Counted from the first letter of the stretch, positions 1 to 7,331 are shown. The stretch: 19,844 nucleotides of DNA from MED-G116 sp038107835 (GCA_038107835.1 JAYNHH010000038.1:1-19844); one strand, 5' to 3'. Numbers and translations: made by a program. The notes: generated by a model from the letters alone, not told the origin.

Positions 1-6
1 AGAAAA

Positions 7-93
7 TGGTGCGGCCGAGAAGACTCGAACTTCCACGGGGGTTAGCCCACAGCGACCTCAACGCTGCGCGTCTACCAATTCCGCCACGGCCGC
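7..93 (-). tRNA. tRNA-Leu (anticodon GAG)
   Basis: Read on the minus strand, this is a class II (long variable arm) tRNA. A 7-bp acceptor stem pairs GCGGCCG with CGGCCGC, the D-arm carries GGTAGACGC, and the anticodon stem CAGCG/CGCTG encloses the loop TTGAGGT, giving anticodon GAG (reads CUC/CUU leucine codons). A long variable arm and the T-arm motif GTTCGAGTC follow, with discriminator A and a genomically encoded CCA. The minus strand continues TTTTCT directly after CCA, which may be the start of a terminator cut off by the window edge. It points away from allE. Confidence 0.96.
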
Positions 94-108
94 ACTCTTG
101 AGGTGTTC

Positions 109-139
109 CCTATATGTCATCATGGCCAGATTTAATCAA
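109..139 (-). promoter_or_regulatory. possible promoter of tRNA-Leu
   Basis: On the minus strand TTGATT (134-139) could be a -35 box. A weak -10 follows, either CATATA (111-116, 17-nt spacer) or TATAGG (109-114, 19-nt spacer), 16-18 nt before the mature tRNA 5' end. The -10 match is poor, so this rests mainly on position. Confidence 0.35.
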
Positions 140-162
140 GCGGTTAATTGGCAGGGTGGCAG

Positions 163-208
163 CTGTCTGATTTCGTCTCTCCTGCCGCCTGTGCTATAGA
201 TCAGACAG
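163..208 (+). promoter_or_regulatory. 9-bp inverted repeat over possible allE promoter
   Basis: CTGTCTGAT (163-171) and ATCAGACAG (200-208) form a perfect 9-bp inverted repeat with a 28-nt interior. The right arm abuts and overlaps by one base the hexamer TATAGA (195-200), the best -10-like sequence upstream of allE. No good -35 accompanies it. This looks like paired operator half-sites or a cruciform/hairpin controlling the allE-lipB transcript. It is inferred from symmetry and position only, and no regulator is identifiable in the window. Confidence 0.4.
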
Positions 209-250
209 GTCGTTTGCGGCCCCACCTGTTTTTTGTGAGAGACATACACC

Positions 251-1135
251 ATGCCGACATCCACCGGATCATCCATGCCCCCGGATCACGCAAACCCGCC
301 GCGCCGCTATTACGCGCCGACGGGCGGCCTGCCACCACAAAGCAGACAACCCGATGACAAGGCGATTTTCACCACTGCCTATGCGCTGATCCCCAAAGGG
401 GTTATGAGCGATATCGTCACCAGCTTTCTGCCACATTGGCAGCAGACGCGGCTGTGGGTGCTGGCACGTCCGCTCAGTGGCTTTGCCGAGACCTTCTCGC
501 ACTATCTGGTCGAAACCGCACCCTCCGGCGGCAGCACCGCCCCGGATGATGACGCCAGCGCGCAATCAGTGCTCTTTGTCGTGGCTGGCAGCCTGCGCCT
601 GACACTGGACGGCACCACACATGATCTGGAAGCTGGCGGCTATGCCTATATTCCACCCGGAATGGAGTGGCAGACCGCCAATGTCGGCGGTGAACACGTG
701 CTGTTCCATTGGATCCGTAAACGCTATCAGGTAGTGGCAGGAATTGACACGCCCTCTGCCCTTGTCACCAGCGATGCGGCCGTTGCCCCCATCGAAATGC
801 GCGATTGTGACGGTGTATGGGCGACAACGCGCTTTGTCAACCCAACCGATTTGCGCCATGATATGCATGTCAATATCGTCACCTTTCAGCCAGGTGGGCG
901 CATTCCCTTTGCCGAGACGCATGTAATGGAACATGGACTATATGTTCTCCAGGGCAAGGGACGCTACCGGCTCAATGAAGACTGGGTTGATGTCGAGGCT
1001 GGCGACTATATGTGGCTGCGGGCCTTCTGCCCGCAGGCCTGCATCGCCACCGGTGATGAACCCTTTCGCTATCTGCTCTACAAGGATGTAAACCGGCATA
1101 TGCCACTTGGCGCTGTGGGGCCGCAGCATGGCTGA
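251..1135 (+). CDS. allE: (S)-ureidoglycine aminohydrolase
   Basis: Bicupin enzyme of allantoin (purine) catabolism that hydrolyses (S)-ureidoglycine to (S)-ureidoglycolate and ammonia. The protein has 294 residues, somewhat longer than E. coli AllE (about 261), with extra N-terminal residues and an Ala/Asp-rich insert near 92-104. The N-terminal cupin spans about 60-155 and the catalytic C-terminal cupin about 205-282. The metal ligands of the family are recognisable as E222, H224 and H228 in ETHVMEH and Q262 in FCPQAC, with the spacing of the Arabidopsis enzyme. The ending YLLYKDVNRH is also typical. The start at 251 has GAGAG eight bases upstream. No other allantoin-pathway gene is in view. 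Its end overlaps lipB by 8 nt, suggesting co-transcription. Cytoplasmic. Confidence 0.93.
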   Translation: MPTSTGSSMPPDHANPPRRYYAPTGGLPPQSRQPDDKAIFTTAYALIPKGVMSDIVTSFLPHWQQTRLWVLARPLSGFAETFSHYLVETAPSGGSTAPDDDASAQSVLFVVAGSLRLTLDGTTHDLEAGGYAYIPPGMEWQTANVGGEHVLFHWIRKRYQVVAGIDTPSALVTSDAAVAPIEMRDCDGVWATTRFVNPTDLRHDMHVNIVTFQPGGRIPFAETHVMEHGLYVLQGKGRYRLNEDWVDVEAGDYMWLRAFCPQACIATGDEPFRYLLYKDVNRHMPLGAVGPQHG

Positions 1136-1835
1136 CAGCCTCACGGACCGGGTGGGCGCACCGGTTTTTCAAAATCTTGCAGGGCCGTGTGACTATGCGC
1201 CGACAGTTGATGCGATGCGCGAGCATGTCGCGGCAGTTCGGGCAGAGGGAGCGCCGGAATCTGTCTGGCTGCTTGAACACGCACCCGTCTATACGGCCGG
1301 CACATCAGCACTGGATGCTGATCTGCTGAATCCAGCCGATATCCCCACCCACAGAACCGGGCGTGGAGGCCAATGGACCTATCACGGGCCGGGCCAGCGG
1401 GTCGCCTATGTCATGCTTGACCTGCAAAAGCGCGGGCCGGATGTGCGCTGCTATGTACACAATCTGGAAAGCTGGATCATTGATGTGCTGGCCGGGTTTG
1501 GCGTCATTGGCCAGCGACGCACGGGACTGCCCGGGATTTGGGTGAAGACGGGAAACAGCGTCTCTGGCCTCGACAAAATTGCCGCCATCGGGGTGCGGAT
1601 CAGCCGCTGGGTCAGCTGGCATGGCATCGCCATCAATAACAATCCGAACCTTGCCGCCTTTGAAGCAATTGTTCCCTGCGGGGTAAATGATGGAGGTGTC
1701 ACCTCGCTTGCCGCGCTTGGCGTGTCCGCCAGCATGGACGAGCTTGACGCCATGCTGCAAAGGCATTTTGACCGCCATTTCCCAGCAGCGCCACAAGACC
1801 CCACTCAGCTGGATACATCCAGATCTTCCAGATAG
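1128..1835 (+). CDS. lipB: lipoyl(octanoyl) transferase
   Basis: Transfers octanoyl from acyl carrier protein to the lipoyl domains of E2 and GcvH proteins, the first step of endogenous lipoate synthesis. The 235-residue protein shows the family signature RGGQWTYHGPGQ (79-90), GLPGIWV (133-139), the catalytic-type lysine K150 in KIAAIG and the acyl-accepting C184 in IVPCGV. I chose ATG 1128 because GGGG lies 7 nt upstream and the conserved region fits. An in-frame TTG at 1107 would add seven residues and is less likely. The first 8 nt overlap the end of allE in another frame, implying translational coupling. The 3' end overlaps the convergent gene at 1805-2209 by 31 bp, so its last residues are poorly constrained. 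Confidence 0.96.
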   Translation: MADSLTDRVGAPVFQNLAGPCDYAPTVDAMREHVAAVRAEGAPESVWLLEHAPVYTAGTSALDADLLNPADIPTHRTGRGGQWTYHGPGQRVAYVMLDLQKRGPDVRCYVHNLESWIIDVLAGFGVIGQRRTGLPGIWVKTGNSVSGLDKIAAIGVRISRWVSWHGIAINNNPNLAAFEAIVPCGVNDGGVTSLAALGVSASMDELDAMLQRHFDRHFPAAPQDPTQLDTSRSSR

Positions 1836-2209
1836 TCCAGCAGCGTGGTGATCGCCTTTTCCGCATCTCTCATCAGCCAGTCAGCAGCTGGCGCCTCGCC
1901 CATCAGACCATCGCTCGGCCCCTCATGATGCAGCAGAAGATTGCGCCGCCCCCGCAGCCAGGACAGCGCCGCCTTGTTGCCAGCATAGGCAAAGGCCATC
2001 CCATCAAGATAACCAGCAGGCCCAGCCTGTTCATTCGCAATCACATCAACAAGCGTTTGCGCCAGAACGATACAGGCCACCGGCAGGCCAGCCCGCGCCG
2101 CCGCCTGCAACTCATCCGCCACGACCACGGCATGCGGACCAAAATCGCCCTTGTCGAGGCGCGAAAGGCGCGTCATCACAGCGGCACCCAATGGCGGCTG
2201 CGCAACCAT
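1805..2209 (-). CDS. uncharacterised 134-aa protein, possibly HEPN-like
   Basis: I do not recognise a named family. The predicted protein is soluble and mostly helical, with no signal peptide or membrane segment. Residues about 43-60 form an Ala/Leu/Val helix (VACIVLAQTLVDVIANE). Residues 82-96 (LSWLRGRRNLLLHHE) contain R89-N-x3-H94, the Rx4H pattern of HEPN nuclease or DUF4145-like helical domains, followed by a C-terminal helix 114-130. The HEPN assignment is inference from that pattern. The ATG shares one base with the TAA of the ATP12 gene (TAATG), so the two are probably co-translated. A second ATG at 2176 is an alternative start. The 3' end overlaps lipB tail to tail. No toxin-antitoxin partner (MNT-type) is adjacent. 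Confidence 0.75.
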   Translation of the reverse strand: MVAQPPLGAAVMTRLSRLDKGDFGPHAVVVADELQAAARAGLPVACIVLAQTLVDVIANEQAGPAGYLDGMAFAYAGNKAALSWLRGRRNLLLHHEGPSDGLMGEAPAADWLMRDAEKAITTLLDYLEDLDVSS

Positions 2210-2910
2210 TAGCGCACTGCGCCCAGCAGGCTCAAAAATCTGGCAACATCATCCAATTCGCCCTGAATAAAGCCACGCCTGTCCTCAGCCTCGAAGTCGC
2301 TTCCCCATCTCTCCACCTGCCACAGCTCATCAAGGAAGGCCGTTTCAAACAGTTTCCTGTGGTCGATCTCACCGCGCAGGAACGCCAGACCGAGGACAAG
2401 CGAGCCACCCAGCGCAACCGCCCGATGCAGCACTCCCAACTCCCAGTCATCATGTTGGCCAAGGACCGCGTCAAACCGGGCCAGAGAGGTGGCGGGCTGT
2501 GTCACCGGCATGATCCCTGACGCCACCTCCAGCGGTGCCCCAAGGATATTATCCGACCACTCAAGCCATGGCTGCCACTGGCTTGCCTGTCTGCCCGCGA
2601 GCTCATCGTCGTCTGCGCGGTAACACAGCAGGTCATTGCCTCCATAGGCGATCATCTCGGCCACCAGATCGGCACGCTGTGGCGTGACCCTGTCGATCAC
2701 GGTTACCGCAAGGCTGAACAGCGGCATCGTCGCCGGATCAATTTCATCCTGCTGCGAGTCCCATTCGGTGGCAATGGCGCTCGCCAGATGTTCACTTGGC
2801 AGGCTGCATTCGCGTTTCGCCGGCGAGCGAACCGCCCGCCCGTCCAGCAGCACGCGATGGCCAGCGCTGTCAGCCTCTGTTGTAACATTCCTGTAGAACC
2901 GTTTTTTCAT
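2209..2910 (-). CDS. atp12: ATP12-type F1-ATPase assembly chaperone
   Basis: The ATP12 family binds the alpha subunit of F1 and assists assembly of the ATP synthase catalytic head. It is found in mitochondria and alphaproteobacteria. The 233-residue protein begins MKKRFYRNV and carries family features: the LLDGRAVRSPAK region (21-32), a WD segment near 50, PLFSLAVTVIDR, the DLLCYRAD stretch near 118 and the C-terminal LGLAFLRGEID helix region. I chose ATG 2910 because GGGAG lies five bases upstream. An upstream in-frame ATG at 2952 would add 14 residues without a clear ribosome-binding site. A 63-nt gap separates it from the upstream pseudouridine synthase gene, and its stop overlaps the next start. 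The name follows the yeast family. Confidence 0.92.
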   Translation of the reverse strand: MKKRFYRNVTTEADSAGHRVLLDGRAVRSPAKRECSLPSEHLASAIATEWDSQQDEIDPATMPLFSLAVTVIDRVTPQRADLVAEMIAYGGNDLLCYRADDDELAGRQASQWQPWLEWSDNILGAPLEVASGIMPVTQPATSLARFDAVLGQHDDWELGVLHRAVALGGSLVLGLAFLRGEIDHRKLFETAFLDELWQVERWGSDFEAEDRRGFIQGELDDVARFLSLLGAVR

Positions 2911-2973
2911 TGTCTCCCGCCCGTACCAAAATCCGGCATGCTCAACATCCATTCAAAACACATCTGGAGCCTA

Positions 2974-4002
2974 TCATTTTTGCCTGTCATCAAAGGGCCA
3001 ATCACCCACCGGCAGCTGCAGACCCAGATCAAGCAGGCTGGTTCGCATATGACCGGTCAAAGGTGCCTCGATCAGGACACCATCACCAAGCCGCAATCGC
3101 CAGGCGTGCAGATGCAAACGCTTTGCGACAAGTCCACCAGGATGCGCCTCAGCACCACCATATTTGCCATCACCGGCAATCGGGTGACCCTCATGCGCCA
3201 TGTGAACGCGCAATTGGTGCGTTCGCCCTGTCTGCGGCCGCAGCGCCATCAATGCCAGTTTACGGCCCATCACGTCAACGCGCAGAGCCTCGGTATGGGC
3301 GGATTGCCCCTGTTGTGTCACGACCATTTTCTCACCGCCTCGCCCAGCCTGTTTTTCCAGCCGGTGCCGGATCTGCATAACCGGCTTTGGAATGCCGACA
3401 ACCAGTGCCAGATAGGTCTTGGCGATGCGATGGTGATGAAAATCGTCACTCAGACGCCGGGCCGCCGCCCGGTTCTTGGCAAGCAGCAAAATGCCTGACG
3501 TATCCTTGTCGATACGATGGACGAGCCGCAACCGCGCTTCCTCATTGCCATCTGCCAATGCCATCAACATGCCGTCAATATGCGTGTTGGTGCCGGTGCC
3601 ACCCTGTACCGCCAGCCCGGATGGTTTGTTCAGCGCCAGCCAATCCATTCCCTCGGCAATGACCATCGAGTCAAACTGCCTGACCAGCCTATCGTCACGG
3701 CGTGGCGTCTTTTTCGGCTTCGACGTTGGACCGGGGCGTTGCGCAACCCCCATGCGCAGATGCGGTGGCAGACGCACTTCCTGCCCCGCGGCAATGCGGA
3801 CAGAGGGTTTGGTCTTGGCACCATCAAGACGGATCAGCCCAGACCGCAGCATCCGCTCAACATCACCCTGTGGCAGCCCCGGGATCAGTCGCCGCAGAAA
3901 ACGGTCCAGACGGGTACCATCCTCATCCTCGGGAACAGTCTCAAGCCACCAGTTCGGCACGGTGTTCCGCGCTGTCTCGTTCTCTGATGTCACGTCGCTC
4001 AT
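2974..4002 (-). CDS. rluC: RluC-type 23S rRNA pseudouridine synthase
   Basis: RluA-family enzyme that isomerises specific uridines of 23S rRNA to pseudouridine. In E. coli, RluC modifies positions 955, 2504 and 2580. The 342-residue protein has an N-terminal S4 RNA-binding domain (about 29-85, TRLDRFLRRLI...), a basic linker (about 89-108), then the catalytic domain with LNKPSGLAVQGG (124-135), the motif HRIDKDTSG (162-170, catalytic D165) and RPQTGRTHQLRVH (255-267). The flow after the catalytic motif (SGILLLAK, KTYLALVVG) resembles RluC more than RluD, but site specificity cannot be read from sequence. ATG 4002 overlaps the crcB stop as ATGA and has AGGA upstream. An in-frame start at 4056 would lie inside crcB and add residues unlike the family. 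Confidence 0.92.
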   Translation of the reverse strand: MSDVTSENETARNTVPNWWLETVPEDEDGTRLDRFLRRLIPGLPQGDVERMLRSGLIRLDGAKTKPSVRIAAGQEVRLPPHLRMGVAQRPGPTSKPKKTPRRDDRLVRQFDSMVIAEGMDWLALNKPSGLAVQGGTGTNTHIDGMLMALADGNEEARLRLVHRIDKDTSGILLLAKNRAAARRLSDDFHHHRIAKTYLALVVGIPKPVMQIRHRLEKQAGRGGEKMVVTQQGQSAHTEALRVDVMGRKLALMALRPQTGRTHQLRVHMAHEGHPIAGDGKYGGAEAHPGGLVAKRLHLHAWRLRLGDGVLIEAPLTGHMRTSLLDLGLQLPVGDWPFDDRQK

Positions 4003-4385
4003 GACGGCATCCTGACAAGCCAGTAACACAGTGCAAAGCTGCCAAGGGATAGACATAGGGACAGTCCGACATAGAGCATCGCCATACCAAGCCCCTGTTT
4101 ATGCACAAGAGTGCCAGCATCCAGGGCGAAGCTGGAAAATGTGGTCAGCGCACCCAGCAGGCCGACCGCGAAAAAGGCACGCCACGCCTCCGGCAGTATC
4201 AGACCACCCGCGACCAGACCGGCGAGCAACCCCATTACGCCACTGCCAACCACATTGACGCTGAGCGTGGCAAGGGGGCCATTGATGCCAAAAAAGCCAG
4301 CACCTGTCAGCAGCGATACGCTGTAGCGAAGCATCGCCCCAAGCGCACCGCCAGCAGCCACGGCTGCATATATCACAAGGCTCAT
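3999..4385 (-). CDS. crcB: fluoride ion channel CrcB/FluC
   Basis: Small inner-membrane protein that forms dual-topology dimers exporting fluoride. At 128 residues it has the usual length (E. coli 127). Four hydrophobic segments are visible, near 4-26, 38-62, 69-90 and 101-124. Family motifs present are GGALGAMLRY (12-21), NVVGS (44-48) and GLLGALTTFSSF (75-86), the last containing the conserved Thr/Ser and Phe residues that line the pore. The ATG directly follows the TAG of rarA with no gap, and GAGGA inside the end of rarA supplies the ribosome-binding site. No fluoride riboswitch precedes it, as expected for an internal operon gene. Its stop overlaps the rluC start (ATGA). Confidence 0.96.
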   Translation of the reverse strand: MSLVIYAAVAAGGALGAMLRYSVSLLTGAGFFGINGPLATLSVNVVGSGVMGLLAGLVAGGLILPEAWRAFFAVGLLGALTTFSSFALDAGTLVHKQGLGMAMLYVGLSLCLSLGSFALCYWLVRMPS

Positions 4386-5705
4386 CTAGCTGTCCTCATC
4401 CGATGATGCCTGTTTTTCTGCCCGCAACCTGTCCCAATAGGCAAGCCGCTTGCCAAGCTCGCGTTCAAAGCCCCGTTCGACAGGATGATAGAAGCGCTGG
4501 CGTTCCATGCCGTCGGGAAAACAGTTCTGCCCGGAAAAGCCGTCCGGATCACTATGGTCATAGGCATAATTCGCCCCATAACCAAGGTCCTTCATCAATT
4601 TCGTTGGGGCGTTCAAAATATGCGCCGGAGGGCTAAGTGATCCGGTTGCAGCTGCCTCGCGACTCGCAGCCTTGAAGGCAGCATAGGAGGCGTTTGATTT
4701 TGGCGCCGTTGCCAGATAGATCACAAGACCGGCGATGGCCAGATCGCCCTCGGGGCTGCCAAGCCGTTCATAGGCCTGCCAGGCAGCAAGGGCCCGCGGC
4801 ACCGCCTCGGGTTCGGCAAGGCCTATATCCTCTGAGGCAAAGCGTGTCAGCCTGCGCAGAATATAATGCGGGTCCTCTCCACCGGCCAGTATCCGCGACA
4901 GCCAATAGAGGCCGGCATCAGCATCTGAGGCGCGCAGCGTTTTGTGCAGCGCCGACATCAGATTGTAATGCTGGTCACCAGCCCGGTCAAAGGCCGGGGC
5001 CCGGCCTGCAACAATCTCTGCAAGCGCTGCCGTATCCAGCGCAGGCTCCGCCGGCAAGCCAGTCAGGAGCGATGCCATGGTCAGCAGATATCTGCCATCG
5101 CCATCCGCCATCGCAATCAGCGCGGTTCGCGCCCCCTCATCAAGTGGCAGGGCAGTACCCAGGTCAGCCTCAACCCGCATCAGTAGCGCCTCAAGCGCCT
5201 GTGCGCCGAGGCGTTCAATCACCAGCACCTGCGCCCGCGACAACAGCGCGCCATTGAGAGCAAAGGACGGGTTTTCAGTGGTGGCGCCAATCAGCGTTAC
5301 CGTGCCATCCTCAACCCGTGGCAGAAGGCCATCCTGCTGGGCCTTGTTGAACCGATGCACCTCATCAACGAATAACAGGGTTCGCTGGCCGGAGCGCAGA
5401 CGATCCTCGGCACGTGAAAATACCTTGCGCAGATCAGCCACCCCGTCAAACACCGCTGAGACAGGTTCAAACGCCATCTTCGCCTCGGCAGCAAGCAATC
5501 TGGCGATCGTCGTCTTGCCGGTGCCAGGCGGCCCCCAGAGAATGATTGATGACAGATTGCCGGCATCCAGCATCCGCTGCAAACGACCTTCAGGGCCGAT
5601 CAGCCCCTCCTGACCGACAACATCGGCAAGCCGTTGCGGCCGCAGCCTCTCAGCCAAGGGCACCGCATCATCAGCCATTCCAAAATCAAGTTCATTCATG
5701 GCCAT
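4386..5705 (-). CDS. rarA: replication-associated recombination protein A (AAA+ ATPase)
   Basis: RarA/MgsA is a clamp-loader-like AAA+ ATPase acting at stalled replication forks, a relative of eukaryotic WRNIP1. The 439-residue protein (E. coli 447) shows Walker A GPPGTGKT (58-65), Walker B LLFVDEVH (110-117), sensor-1 region GATTENPSF (140-148) and the arginine-finger segment LLSR (154-157). It ends with the RarA C-terminal oligomerisation region (RFYHPVERGFERELGKRL). The start is uncertain. ATG 5705 and ATG 5699 are two codons apart, both with weak GA-rich upstream signals. An in-frame start at 5783 would lie inside and upstream of the rplQ terminator and adds non-family residues, so I excluded it. 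It heads the rarA-crcB-rluC group. Confidence 0.95.
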   Translation of the reverse strand: MAMNELDFGMADDAVPLAERLRPQRLADVVGQEGLIGPEGRLQRMLDAGNLSSIILWGPPGTGKTTIARLLAAEAKMAFEPVSAVFDGVADLRKVFSRAEDRLRSGQRTLLFVDEVHRFNKAQQDGLLPRVEDGTVTLIGATTENPSFALNGALLSRAQVLVIERLGAQALEALLMRVEADLGTALPLDEGARTALIAMADGDGRYLLTMASLLTGLPAEPALDTAALAEIVAGRAPAFDRAGDQHYNLMSALHKTLRASDADAGLYWLSRILAGGEDPHYILRRLTRFASEDIGLAEPEAVPRALAAWQAYERLGSPEGDLAIAGLVIYLATAPKSNASYAAFKAASREAAATGSLSPPAHILNAPTKLMKDLGYGANYAYDHSDPDGFSGQNCFPDGMERQRFYHPVERGFERELGKRLAYWDRLRAEKQASSDEDS

Positions 5706-5733
5706 ATCTTCGCCCAAACTTAACGCTCTTCGC

Positions 5734-5761
5734 AAAGAAAAAGGGCTGCCAGCGGCAGCCC
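5734..5761 (-). terminator. Rho-independent terminator after rplQ
   Basis: On the minus strand GGGCTGCC-GCT-GGCAGCCC (5743-5761) forms an 8-bp GC-rich stem with a 3-nt loop, followed at once by TTTTTCTTT (5734-5742). It lies about 30 nt past the rplQ stop codon. This is the textbook layout for the end of the alpha ribosomal block. Confidence 0.95.
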
Positions 5762-5791
5762 TCTCATCTGATTGCCGATGCAAGACGCGCC

Positions 5792-6223
5792 TTAGGCTGC
5801 GGTTTCCTCGACATCTGTCTCGTCCGCGCCCACAACCGGTCCGGAATCCTGTCCGCGGGCATCCTCATCGCGGTCAACAAGCTCGATAACGGCCATCGGT
5901 GCCGCATCGCCGTATCGAAAACCAGCCTTGAGAACACGCGTGTAACCGCCCTGGCGTTCCTGATAGCGCGGGCCGAGAACCTCGAACAGCTTCTTCGTCA
6001 TCGCGTCATCCCGCAGGCGTGCGAAAGCCATGCGGCGGGCGTGCAGATCGCCGCGCTTGCCAAGCGTGATCAGCCGCTCAACAACAGGGCGCAATTCCTT
6101 TGCCTTTGGCAATGTTGTCACGATCTGCTCATGCTTGATAAGCGCCTGAGCCATGTTTCTGAACAGCATCTGGCGGTGCTGTGATGTGCGGTTCAGCTTC
6201 CGTCCTGAAGTACGATGACGCAT
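5792..6223 (-). CDS. rplQ: 50S ribosomal protein L17
   Basis: Large-subunit protein near the exit tunnel. At 143 residues it is slightly longer than E. coli L17 (127). The N-terminus MRHRTSGRKLNRTSQHR and the core ALIKHEQIVTTLPKAKELR are diagnostic. The extra length is a C-terminal acidic tail from about residue 117 (DRDEDARG..., ending DVEETAA), common in alphaproteobacterial L17. A strong AAGGAG precedes the ATG. It is the last gene of the alpha block, 46 nt after rpoA and just before the terminator. Confidence 0.98.
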   Translation of the reverse strand: MRHRTSGRKLNRTSQHRQMLFRNMAQALIKHEQIVTTLPKAKELRPVVERLITLGKRGDLHARRMAFARLRDDAMTKKLFEVLGPRYQERQGGYTRVLKAGFRYGDAAPMAVIELVDRDEDARGQDSGPVVGADETDVEETAA

Positions 6224-6269
6224 TGTTATTCTCCTTAACCCCTAGCAGGCCCAAATCCGGTTCCGACGA

Positions 6270-7286
6270 CTAAAATGGTTCGTCCAGACGCCGGGCCAAT
6301 TCCTCAACATTCTCTGGCGGCCAGTTTGCAATATCCATCCCAAGCTCGAGATTCATGCCTTTCAGCACTTCCTTGATCTCGTTCAGTGACTTGCGGCCGA
6401 AATTCGGTGTGCGCAGCATTTCATACTCTGTCTTGAGAACCAGATCACCGATATAGACGATGTTGTCATTCTTCAGACAGTTGGCCGAACGTACTGACAG
6501 CTCAAGCTCATCAACCTTGCGCAGCAGGTTGCGGCTGAATGGCAGGTCCTCAGCCTCATCAGCTGGACTCTGGTCCTTCGGCTCTTCAAAGTTAATGAAG
6601 GTTTGCAACTGTTCCTGAAGGATCCGTGCGGCATAGGCCACCGCATCCTCCGGTGTTACCGACCCGTCAGTCTCGATGGTCAGCAACAGCTTGTCATAGT
6701 CGGTGATCTGCCCAACACGGGCATTCTCCACCTTGTAGGCAACCTGCCGGACAGGGCTGAAAATCGAGTCGATCGGGATCAGGCCGATGGGCGAGTCCTC
6801 GGTGCGGTGAGCGCTGGCCGGCACATAGCCCTTTCCAGACGCCACGGTAAGCTCCATGGACAGATTGCCGCCCTTATCCAGATGGCACAGAACATGGTCG
6901 GGATTCATGATCTCGACACCGGCGCTTTCGGTGATCATCCCGGCAGTCACGGTTGTTGGACCATCAATTGACAGGCGCAGCCGCTTCGGCCCCTCATCAT
7001 CAAGACGAATGGCAACGCCTTTGAGATTCAGCACCAGATCGGTGACATCCTCGCGAACGCCAGGGATCGATGAGAATTCATGAACAACACCCTGAATCTG
7101 AACCGCTGTGATAGCCGAACCCTGGAGCGAAGACAGCAGAACGCGACGCAATGCGTTACCGATGGTCACACCAAAACCGCGTTCAAAAGGGCCGACCGCG
7201 ACAACGGCCTGACTTGGGTTATATTCGGAAACCTTGACTTCAAGTTCGTCAGGCTTTTTCAGATCCAGCCAGTTCTTCTCAATCAT
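6270..7286 (-). CDS. rpoA: DNA-directed RNA polymerase subunit alpha
   Basis: The alpha subunit nucleates RNA polymerase assembly through its N-terminal domain and binds UP elements and activators through its C-terminal domain. The 338-residue protein starts MIEKNWLDLKKPDELEV. The N-terminal domain covers about 1-235 (FERGFGVTIGNALRRVLLSS assembly region). The C-terminal helix-hairpin-helix domain includes LELSVRSANCLKNDNI, containing the DNA-contacting arginine, and NFGRKSLNEIKEVL. ATG 7286 with GGGAC upstream is the family start. The open frame extends to 7409 but those 41 residues overlap the end of rpsK and are not family sequence. It lies 92 nt after rpsK, a longer gap than its neighbours have, containing a stable hairpin. 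Confidence 0.98.
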   Translation of the reverse strand: MIEKNWLDLKKPDELEVKVSEYNPSQAVVAVGPFERGFGVTIGNALRRVLLSSLQGSAITAVQIQGVVHEFSSIPGVREDVTDLVLNLKGVAIRLDDEGPKRLRLSIDGPTTVTAGMITESAGVEIMNPDHVLCHLDKGGNLSMELTVASGKGYVPASAHRTEDSPIGLIPIDSIFSPVRQVAYKVENARVGQITDYDKLLLTIETDGSVTPEDAVAYAARILQEQLQTFINFEEPKDQSPADEAEDLPFSRNLLRKVDELELSVRSANCLKNDNIVYIGDLVLKTEYEMLRTPNFGRKSLNEIKEVLKGMNLELGMDIANWPPENVEELARRLDEPF

Positions 7287-7331
7287 CGGCGATGTCCCTT
7301 CAAATAAGAGCGATATTCCTGAAACAGCGAT

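Noticed and set aside
148..357. 69-codon plus-strand frame overlapping the allE 5' end
   Set aside because: It overlaps the promoter region and the allE N-terminus in another frame, has no family resemblance, and its start has no good ribosome-binding site.
1809..1840. Repeated TCCAG units and a 5-bp hairpin at the lipB 3' end as a terminator
   Set aside because: No T-run on either strand; the repeats encode the Leu-Asp/Leu-Glu-Asp-Leu-Asp end of the convergent gene.
2788..3498. 236-codon plus-strand frame antisense to rluC and ATP12
   Set aside because: Antisense shadow of two well-identified genes; composition (His/Gln/Pro/Arg-rich) is typical of reverse-strand reading of GC-rich genes.
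4694..5257. 187-codon plus-strand frame opposite rarA
   Set aside because: Antisense to the RarA coding sequence, low-complexity Pro/Gln/Arg/Ala composition.
5706..5783. Upstream in-frame start of rarA
   Set aside because: It lies before and through the rplQ terminator stem, so it would be outside any transcript starting after the terminator, and the residues are not RarA-like.
5546..6184. 212-codon plus-strand frame opposite rplQ and the rarA start
   Set aside because: It crosses the rplQ terminator and is antisense to rplQ and rarA; no recognisable domain.
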